In this document: in pieces, positions 57,999 to 64,000 of the stretch
Layout: each line of letters begins with the position of its first letter
How positions within the stretch are numbered: the first letter of the stretch is position 1
Source: Micromonospora coerulea
Lineage (GTDB): Bacteria; Actinomycetota; Actinomycetes; Mycobacteriales; Micromonosporaceae
Assembly (NCBI RefSeq): GCF_016598485.1
Contig: NZ_JAEMUW010000004.1
Coordinates: 186,001 to 250,000 of the forward strand
Length of the DNA: 64,000 bases
Direction of reading: 5' to 3'
The notes under the pieces: generated by a model
Told to the model about the DNA's origin: nothing
The model's input: the letters and a program-made list of their open reading frames with translations, nothing else
The model's database searches: none
Translations under genes and position numbers: made by a program

Positions 57999-59192
57999 TC
58001 AGCGGCCGCCGACCGACCGGTACCAGGTCTTCTCGGTGCCGGCCAGGCTGAACGTCTGCTTCGTGGCCGGCTGCGGCAGCACCACCAGCCCCGGCCGGTC
58101 CACCAGCCGCATGGTGCCCGGCGGCGCCGCGAACGACGCGTCCCGGGTGGCCCGCCAGCTCAGCACCGCCAGCGACTGCCCCGGCACCGGCAGCAGGTAC
58201 GCCTGGAGGGTGGTGGCCCGGTCGGCGGGGGAGACCACCGGGGGCCCGCCGTCGGCCGGGCGGTAGACCACCGCGGTCATCGTGCCGGTGGCGCTCTCCC
58301 AGGTCAGCTGCTCCAGCTCGGCCGGCTCGACGCCGGCGAGGGCGACCTCCCCGAGTGAGCGGACGGCGAGCCGCGCCATCGGCCAGGACTCGGGTGCGGA
58401 ACGGGTCGCGTTCCGGTCGCCGATCCGGCGCGGGATGCTGCCGAACGGGCCCCGCTCGCCGGCCAGCACGCAGGTGTCCAGGCCGGTCAGGGCCCGCCGG
58501 CCGGAGCCGGTCTCGTCCCGGATCAGCGGGTACCGGGGGTCGGCGGTGGCCGTACCCAGATCGAGCAGGCGGTCCGCGGCCCGGCCGCGCGGCAGCGACC
58601 GGGTGGGCCGCAGCGTCGCGGTCAGCGCCACCGCCCGGCAGGCCGGCACGGCGACCGGCCCGGTGAGGCCGTCGGCGGTGGGCAGCGCCCGGCCGTCCGG
58701 GCCGAGCAGCCGCTCGACCCGGGCGGAGACGAGGTAGCGCCGGCCGTCCGGGACCTGGACCGGCAGCACGTCGGAGTAGACCAGGTAGCCGGGGTCGGTG
58801 TACTCGGTGGCGTGGCCGACCACGTAGCGGTCGCCCGCGCGGGTGAGCTGGAGCAGCCAGGAGGCGCCCTCGCCGGGCACGTCCGCGGCGACCAGGGCCA
58901 GCGGTGTCCCGCCCACCTCGCCGGACCAGAGGATGCCGGACGACGGCAGGTGCGCCCGGTCGTCGATCGGGGAGCGCCAGTCGCGGACCGCCGCGGTGAC
59001 CGCCGCCGCCGCCGCCGCGTCGCCGGCCAGGCTGCCGCGCGCCGGCCAGACCGCGAGGGACCCGTCCAGGCTGTCGTAGCCGACCGGCAGGGTCGTCGCC
59101 CGCCGGTCGGCGACCGGGCCGCAGGCGGTCGCGGTCAGCAGCAGCGTGAGCAGTGCGATGGCCGTCGTGCCGCGCCGGCGGACTGAAGCCAC
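57999..59192 (-). CDS. secreted lipoprotein-like protein of unknown function
   Basis: A 397-residue protein: a signal peptide (TTAIALLTLLLTATAC) with a poor but possible lipobox at the Cys, then a mostly beta extracellular domain rich in Arg, Pro and Asp. No family recognised. The GTG at 59190-59192 gives a compact signal peptide; the upstream frame to 59294 has no support. It is divergent from the first GT-C-like gene, so possibly cell-surface related. Confidence 0.75.
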   Translation of the reverse strand: MASVRRRGTTAIALLTLLLTATACGPVADRRATTLPVGYDSLDGSLAVWPARGSLAGDAAAAAAVTAAVRDWRSPIDDRAHLPSSGILWSGEVGGTPLALVAADVPGEGASWLLQLTRAGDRYVVGHATEYTDPGYLVYSDVLPVQVPDGRRYLVSARVERLLGPDGRALPTADGLTGPVAVPACRAVALTATLRPTRSLPRGRAADRLLDLGTATADPRYPLIRDETGSGRRALTGLDTCVLAGERGPFGSIPRRIGDRNATRSAPESWPMARLAVRSLGEVALAGVEPAELEQLTWESATGTMTAVVYRPADGGPPVVSPADRATTLQAYLLPVPGQSLAVLSWRATRDASFAAPPGTMRLVDRPGLVVLPQPATKQTFSLAGTEKTWYRSVGGR

Positions 59193-59336
59193 CTGTACGC
59201 CCCCGATCGCGTCGCCGGTCGTGTTTTCGAAGCCACATGGTACGAGATGTCCGGTCGGTGTTCCGCGCCCGCCTCGCCCCGGTCCGGGCACCACTCAGGA
59301 CGGTGCGGTGCGTTTCGTGCCGTTTACCCGCTCCGG

Positions 59337-59342
59337 TAGACT
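59337..59342 (+). promoter_or_regulatory. candidate -10 element of first GT-C-like gene (leaderless)
   Basis: TAGACT ends 9 nt before the GTG at 59352. Confidence 0.45.
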
Positions 59343-59351
59343 CCGCCGACT

Positions 59352-61232
59352 GTGACGTCTGCCGAGACCCGTGTCGACTCCCCACCGGACGCCGACGCCC
59401 CGACCGGCTCCCCGCGCGTCACCGACGCCGGCCGGATCAGCGACGCCGACCCCGACCGAGAGCCCGGCCGCCCGGCCGCGCGGCGGCGCTGGCGGTGGAC
59501 GCCGCGCCGGCAGGACCTCGCGGTGCACGGCGCCTTCCTGCTCGCCGCGGTCTGGGTGACCAGCCGGATCTGGGCCGACCCGGCCGGACGCGTCGCCACG
59601 CTCTACAGCAGCGACCCGGCGCAGGTGCAGTTCTTCCTCGCCCACTCGGTCCGGGTGGTGCTGCACGGCGAGTTCCCGTTCTACACCGAACAGTTCAACT
59701 ACCCCGACGGGGTCAACCTGATGGCGAACACCGCCATCCTGGCCCTCGGCATCCCGATGGTGCCGGTCACCCTCCTGTTCGGACCGGCCGTCTCCTTCGT
59801 GGCGCTGGTCACGTTGGGCCTCGCCGGCACTGCGGCCGCCTGGTACCACGTGCTCTCCCGGCACGTCGTGCGGACCCGGCTGGCCGCCGCCGTGGGCGGC
59901 TGGTTCTGCGGGTTCTCGCCGGCGATGCTCGCGCACGCCAACTGGCACCCCAACATCATCTCCCAGTTCCTGCTGCCGTTCATCGTCTGGCGGGTGCTGG
60001 TGCTGACCCGGTCCACCCGGCCGGTCCGCGACGGCGCGCTGCTCGCCCTGCTCGTCACCGCACAGGCGTTCATCAACGAGGAGATCCTGCTCTTCACGGC
60101 GCTGGCCTGCGGCGTCTTCCTGGCCGCCGGGCTCGCCCAGCGGCCGGCGCTCTGGGCCTCGGCGTGGCGCCCGCTCGGCACCGGGCTGGCGGTCTGTGCG
60201 GCGCTGGCCGGGGCGCTGCTGGCGTACCCGCTCTGGGTGCAGTTCGCCGGGCCGATGGCGTACCACGGGCTCAGCGACACGGTGCGTGACTACGGCAACG
60301 ACATCGCCGCGTTCTTCGCCCCCGGCTCGGCCACCCTCGGCGGGAACGAGCGGGCCAACGTCAACCTCGCCCCGAACTACTCGGAGGAGAACGCCTTCTT
60401 CGGCTGGACCCTGTCGCTGCTGGCCGTCGGCATCGTGGTCTGGCTGCGGCGCGAGGTGGTGGTCCGGGCCCTCGCGGTGACCGGGCTCTGCTTCGCGGTG
60501 CTCTCCCTCGGCGAGCGGGTGTCCTGGTGGGACCGGGACCTGGTCACCGGCCCGTGGGAGCTGCTGGTCCGGCTGCCGCTGCTCGACGCGGTGGTGCCCA
60601 CCCGGTTCGGCCTGATCACCACCGTGGTGATCGGGGTGCTGCTGGCGCTGGCGGTGGAGCGGGCCTGGTCGCTGCGGACGGCCGAGCGGCGGACCGTGCG
60701 GACGCTGGCCGTCGCCGGCCTGGTCGCCGCGCTGCTGCCGATCGCGCCGATGCCGTTGCAGGTCACCACCCGCCCGGCGGTGCCGCGGTTCATCACCGCC
60801 GACCGCTGGCGCGAATACGTCGGCCCGGACCAGACCCTGGTGCCGGTGCCGCCGCCCAGCATGGGCAACACCCACGCGATGCGCTGGGCGGCCAGCACCA
60901 ACCTGGATTTCAAGATTCCCGGTGGCTACTTCCTCGCCCCGCGCAACGGGGTGACCGGCGACCCGGGCCGGTTCGGCGGGCGGCCGAGCGGCATCGGTGA
61001 GCTGCTCGAGGAGGTGGCCACCACCGGCCGCACGCCGAAGCTGGACGATCGGCAGCGCCGGCGCTGCCTGGACGAGCTGCGGCACTGGTGGGCCGCCATC
61101 GTGGTGCTGCCGCTGGACCAGCAGAACGCCGAGCCGCTGCGGCGTACGGTCGAGCAGCTGGTCGGCCCCGGCCGGCAGGAGCTGGACGTGTGGTTGTGGG
61201 ACGTCCGGACGCTGAACGAGCGGTCCGCCTGA
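59352..61232 (+). CDS. GT-C-like polytopic membrane protein 1
   Basis: A 626-residue protein: 50-residue disordered N-terminus, then about 11-12 membrane helices over 55-480 and an extracytoplasmic C-terminal domain of about 130 residues. The first outer loop has an Asp (Asp88 in YSSDPAQ) where GT-C glycosyltransferases hold their catalytic acid, followed by YPDGVNLMANT. The C-terminal domain has QTLVPVPPPS, DFKIPGGYFLAP and WWAAIVVLPLDQQNAEPLRR. It probably transfers a sugar from a polyprenyl donor, but substrate and product are unknown. Two paralogues follow. Confidence 0.78.
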   Translation: MTSAETRVDSPPDADAPTGSPRVTDAGRISDADPDREPGRPAARRRWRWTPRRQDLAVHGAFLLAAVWVTSRIWADPAGRVATLYSSDPAQVQFFLAHSVRVVLHGEFPFYTEQFNYPDGVNLMANTAILALGIPMVPVTLLFGPAVSFVALVTLGLAGTAAAWYHVLSRHVVRTRLAAAVGGWFCGFSPAMLAHANWHPNIISQFLLPFIVWRVLVLTRSTRPVRDGALLALLVTAQAFINEEILLFTALACGVFLAAGLAQRPALWASAWRPLGTGLAVCAALAGALLAYPLWVQFAGPMAYHGLSDTVRDYGNDIAAFFAPGSATLGGNERANVNLAPNYSEENAFFGWTLSLLAVGIVVWLRREVVVRALAVTGLCFAVLSLGERVSWWDRDLVTGPWELLVRLPLLDAVVPTRFGLITTVVIGVLLALAVERAWSLRTAERRTVRTLAVAGLVAALLPIAPMPLQVTTRPAVPRFITADRWREYVGPDQTLVPVPPPSMGNTHAMRWAASTNLDFKIPGGYFLAPRNGVTGDPGRFGGRPSGIGELLEEVATTGRTPKLDDRQRRRCLDELRHWWAAIVVLPLDQQNAEPLRRTVEQLVGPGRQELDVWLWDVRTLNERSA

Positions 61233-61237
61233 CCGCC

Positions 61238-63037
61238 GTGCCGCCGGCCGCCGCCCCGGCCGACGCCGATCCCACCGACCGCGCCCCGGCCGCGCCGCCC
61301 GCCGCCCCGGTGGGCCGGTCCCGCCGCCGGCCGCGCCGGATCGACGTGCTGGTGGTCGCCGGCTACCTGGGGCTGGCGGCGCTGCTCACCGCCGGCCAGT
61401 GGGGCCGCCCGGAGCGGCTCTTCCACCAGGCCGGCGACCAGATGCTCTTCGAGTGGATGCTGGCCCGGGCGGCGCGGGCGGTGGCCGGCGCGGAGAACCC
61501 GCTGCACAGCACCGCCCTGAACGCCCCGGACGGGGTCAACCTGATGGCCAACACCTCGGTGCTCGGGCTGGGTGTCCCGCTGGCCCCGGTGACCCTGCTG
61601 TTCGGCTCCCAGCCGGCGTTCCTGGTGGCCGTGGTCTGCTGCCTGGCCGGCACCGCCACCGCCTGGTACGCCCTGCTCGCCCGCCGGCTGGTCCGTTCCC
61701 GGGTCGCGGCGGCGGTGGGCGGGCTCTGCTGCGGCTTCGCCCCGGGAATGGTCTCGCAGGCCGGCGCGCACCTGCACATGGCCGCCCAGTTCCTGGTCCC
61801 GGTGATCCTCGGGCTGGTGTTCCGGCCCGCCCGCGACCGGGTCCGCCGGGACGGGGTGCTGCTCGGGCTCGCGGTGGCGTACCAGGTCTTCCTGGGTGAA
61901 GAGGTGCTGGTCTTCCTGGCCCTCGCCGCCGGGGTGTTCGCCGGCGCGTACGCGCTGGCCGATCCGGCGGCGGCGCGGCGGCAGGCCCCCGCGCTGCTCC
62001 GCCGGCTCGGCGTCGGCGCGCTGGTGGCCGGGGTGCTGCTGGCGTACCCGCTGTGGTTCCAGTTCCGCGGCCCCGGCCACTACTCCGGGATGCCCTTCTA
62101 CGCGCAGGGCTTCCGGCTCGACGCGGCCTCGTTCACCGCCGCCGCCCGGCAGACCGTGGCCGGGGACGACCACTCGGGCGGGTTGCTGTCACCGAACCCG
62201 ACCGAGCAGAACTCCTTCTTCGGGCCGGTCCTGCCGCTGCTCGCCGTCCTGGTGGTGGTCCGGCTGTGGCGGCGGCCCCTGGTCCGGGCGCTGGCCGGCT
62301 GCGGGCTGCTCTTCGCCCTGCTCTCCCTCGGCCCGTCCATCCGGGTCGCCCAGCACGAGACCGGGCTGCCCGGGCCGTACCGGCTGGTGCGCGACGTACC
62401 GCTGCTCGACCTGGTGGTGCCGGCCCGGTTCGCGCTAGTCTGCGTGCCGGTGCTGGGGGTGCTGCTCGCCCTCGCGCTCCAGCGGGCGGACGACCACCCC
62501 GCCGGGCGGGCGCGACGGCTGCGCTGGACCGGGGCGGTGGCCGCCGCGCTGCTGCCGCTCGCCCCGACGCCGATCCGTACCGTCCCCGTCGGGCCGGTGC
62601 CGGCCTTCGTCGCCGACGGCGGCTGGCGGGCATACGTGCCGCCGGGGCGGACCCTGGTGCCGGTGCCGCCGGTGACCGGGGCGGCGGTCAGCCCGGCGAC
62701 GTTCTGGTCGGCCCGGACCGGCCTGGCCTTCACCGCGCCGGGCGGCTTCTTCATCGGCCCGGCCGGCCCGGACGACCCGACCGCGCACTGGGGTGCCCCG
62801 GACACCCCCACCTCGCTGCTGCTGCGCCGGGCCGCGGAGACCGGTCAGGTGCCGCCGATCGGCGAGGCGGACCGCCGGCAGGCCGTGGTGGACCTGCGCC
62901 ACTGGCGGGCCGCCGTCCTGGTCCAGGCCGGCTCGTCGCCCGCCGACCCGGTCCGGGCCACGGTGGACGCCCTCGTCGGCCCCGGCCAGGACCTGCCCGG
63001 CGCCCACATCTGGGACGTCCGCCCCCTGGTCCCCTGA
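61238..63037 (+). CDS. GT-C-like polytopic membrane protein 2
   Basis: A 599-residue paralogue of the preceding gene, starting at a GTG 5 nt after its stop, so the two are one operon. It has Asp67 in QAGDQMLFEWML at the GT-C catalytic position, PDGVNLMANTSVLGLGVPLAPVTLLFG nearly as in protein 1, and the same C-terminal domain (RTLVPVPPV, FTAPGGFFIGPAG, HWRAAVLVQAG). Tandem duplication is the simplest origin. Confidence 0.78.
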   Translation: MPPAAAPADADPTDRAPAAPPAAPVGRSRRRPRRIDVLVVAGYLGLAALLTAGQWGRPERLFHQAGDQMLFEWMLARAARAVAGAENPLHSTALNAPDGVNLMANTSVLGLGVPLAPVTLLFGSQPAFLVAVVCCLAGTATAWYALLARRLVRSRVAAAVGGLCCGFAPGMVSQAGAHLHMAAQFLVPVILGLVFRPARDRVRRDGVLLGLAVAYQVFLGEEVLVFLALAAGVFAGAYALADPAAARRQAPALLRRLGVGALVAGVLLAYPLWFQFRGPGHYSGMPFYAQGFRLDAASFTAAARQTVAGDDHSGGLLSPNPTEQNSFFGPVLPLLAVLVVVRLWRRPLVRALAGCGLLFALLSLGPSIRVAQHETGLPGPYRLVRDVPLLDLVVPARFALVCVPVLGVLLALALQRADDHPAGRARRLRWTGAVAAALLPLAPTPIRTVPVGPVPAFVADGGWRAYVPPGRTLVPVPPVTGAAVSPATFWSARTGLAFTAPGGFFIGPAGPDDPTAHWGAPDTPTSLLLRRAAETGQVPPIGEADRRQAVVDLRHWRAAVLVQAGSSPADPVRATVDALVGPGQDLPGAHIWDVRPLVP

Positions 63038-63043
63038 CCCGGA

Positions 63044-64000
63044 TCAGGCCCGGTCGCGGACGTCCCAGAGCCAGACGTCGTCCACCCGCTGCGGCGGGCC
63101 GAGGAGGGCGGTCATCAGCTCGCGCAGGACCCTCTCGCGCGGGTTGGCGCCGAGCACCACCACCGACGCCTTCCAGAACCGCAGGTCCTCGACCGCCTGC
63201 CGGCGATGCTCGGCGGTCAGCGGCGGGACCCGGTCGGCGTCCATGGTGGCGTAGATCAGCGTGCTGGTCGGCCGGTTCGGCGCGCCGAACACGCCCTCGC
63301 CCTGCTCGTTCGGGCCGATGAAGTAGCCACCGGGGATCGGGAACTCCTGCCCGGTCAGCGCGCTCCACCGCAGCGTGGGCAGGCCGTGCACGTTGCTCGG
63401 GATGGGCACCGGCACCAGCGTGCGGCCGGTCGGGACGTACGGCCGCCAGCCGCCGGCGGTGATGAAGTGCGGCGGCGGGTCGATCTGCTGGGCGGGCAGC
63501 GGCCGGGGGACCAGCGGCAGCAGGGCGAGCGTGAGCGCCGCGTACCCGACCGGGCGCAGCCACCGCGGCCGCCGGGCGGCCCGCGGTGCGGCGGGCCCGG
63601 CGTCGGGCGCGGTGCGCGGGGCCGGCACCGGCGGGCGGCCGCCACCGCTGAGGGCGTCCCAGGCCAGCGCCAGCAGCACCCCGACCGCGGCGGCCACCAC
63701 CAGGGAGAGCCGGGTCGGCATCATCATCTCGACCAGCGGCAGGTCGTCCGGAACGTACGCCCACGGCCCGTCGACCGCGGTCTCCACCCCGTTGAAGCGC
63801 ACCTTCGGGCCGATCGCCGCGAGGCCGAAGACCACCACCAGCACGGCGATGATCCGGGCGGTCAGGCTGCGGCGGACCAGCAGCGCCAGGGCGACCAGCG
63901 CGACCAGCACCAGCGGCCAGCCGAACCAGGTGTTCTGCTCGGTGAGCCCGATGGTCCGCTCCACCGCCTCGTCGCCGGCGACGGTGTCCCGGGCGAAGGT
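63044..64000 (-). CDS. GT-C-like polytopic membrane protein 3 (N-terminus beyond the window)
   Basis: The frame is open from 64000 down to the stop at 63044, so the N-terminal half is missing. The 319 visible residues hold the last three or four membrane helices and the same C-terminal domain as proteins 1 and 2: RTLVPVPIPSN, EFPIPGGYFIGPN, FWKASVVVLGA and DVWLWDVRDRA (protein 1 has DVWLWDVRTLN). It is convergent with gene 2, with 6 bp between their stop codons, so the third copy was inverted relative to the other two. Confidence 0.78.
   Translation of the reverse strand, partial: TFARDTVAGDEAVERTIGLTEQNTWFGWPLVLVALVALALLVRRSLTARIIAVLVVVFGLAAIGPKVRFNGVETAVDGPWAYVPDDLPLVEMMMPTRLSLVVAAAVGVLLALAWDALSGGGRPPVPAPRTAPDAGPAAPRAARRPRWLRPVGYAALTLALLPLVPRPLPAQQIDPPPHFITAGGWRPYVPTGRTLVPVPIPSNVHGLPTLRWSALTGQEFPIPGGYFIGPNEQGEGVFGAPNRPTSTLIYATMDADRVPPLTAEHRRQAVEDLRFWKASVVVLGANPRERVLRELMTALLGPPQRVDDVWLWDVRDRA

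Overview
The window is high-GC actinobacterial chromosome (roughly 70% G+C or more, many GTG starts, few tails of T after terminators). Gene content, a class II (B12-dependent) ribonucleotide reductase beside nrdR, and lexA controlled by cGAAC-N4-GTTCg boxes point to Micromonosporaceae, most likely Micromonospora or a close relative. Genus is an inference from protein style, not from a marker gene. No rRNA, tRNA, CRISPR array, intact insertion sequence or prophage was seen.

Layout. (a) 0-15.8 kb, conserved housekeeping block: DUF2277 protein, miaB, DUF349 protein, LigB-like protein, miaA, dapF, malic enzyme, hflX, a secreted/anchored propeller-like protein with a glycine-rich tail, then lexA and nrdR-nrdJ diverging from a control region with two SOS boxes, a TTGACC-N17-TACGGT promoter and a tandem NrdR box. 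(b) 15.9-28.8 kb, more variable: small HTH protein, small Cys protein, decayed sigma-factor fragment, DUF2332 protein, MFS exporter, methyltransferase-asparaginase pair, DUF5522 protein, lipoprotein, DtxR/IdeR-type regulator, sulfurtransferase, AcuC-type deacetylase next to a GNAT/acyl-CoA-synthetase fusion, and a VOC protein whose first codons are cut off by a frameshift. (c) 28.9-45.6 kb: a group 2 sigma factor, Spo0M, dtd, a methyltransferase, HhH-GPD protein, LtrA, a BrnT-like toxin-antitoxin pair, psuG-pfkB, DUF3039, TRIC channel, a helicase, and the principal sigma factor hrdB/sigA. (d) 43.3-57.9 kb: suhB-like phosphatase, LytR_C protein, DUF4193, DUF3093, dut, DUF3710, OB-fold protein, DUF3159, two RCK potassium regulators diverging from a KimA-like permease, TrmA-like methyltransferase, anmK, dxs. 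(e) 58-64 kb: a lipoprotein and three related large membrane proteins of GT-C type, the third running off the end.

How it fits together. The order miaB...miaA-dapF-hflX-lexA-nrdR...ideR-sigB...sigA-suhB...dut...ceoBC...dxs follows the corresponding mycobacterial region as I remember it, so the window is largely an ancient actinobacterial backbone with insertions. Functions group as tRNA modification, DNA damage and dNTP control (lexA, nrdR, nrdJ, dut), sigma factors, potassium homeostasis, protein acetylation control, and isoprenoid/cell-wall recycling (dxs, anmK). Many genes have a TANNNT hexamer only 6-9 nt before the start codon and no Shine-Dalgarno, suggesting leaderless transcripts. The most notable sequence-level signals are a 204-bp, one-mismatch identity between the two sigma-factor genes (likely gene conversion), the operator layout at nrdR, and the GT-C-like trio.
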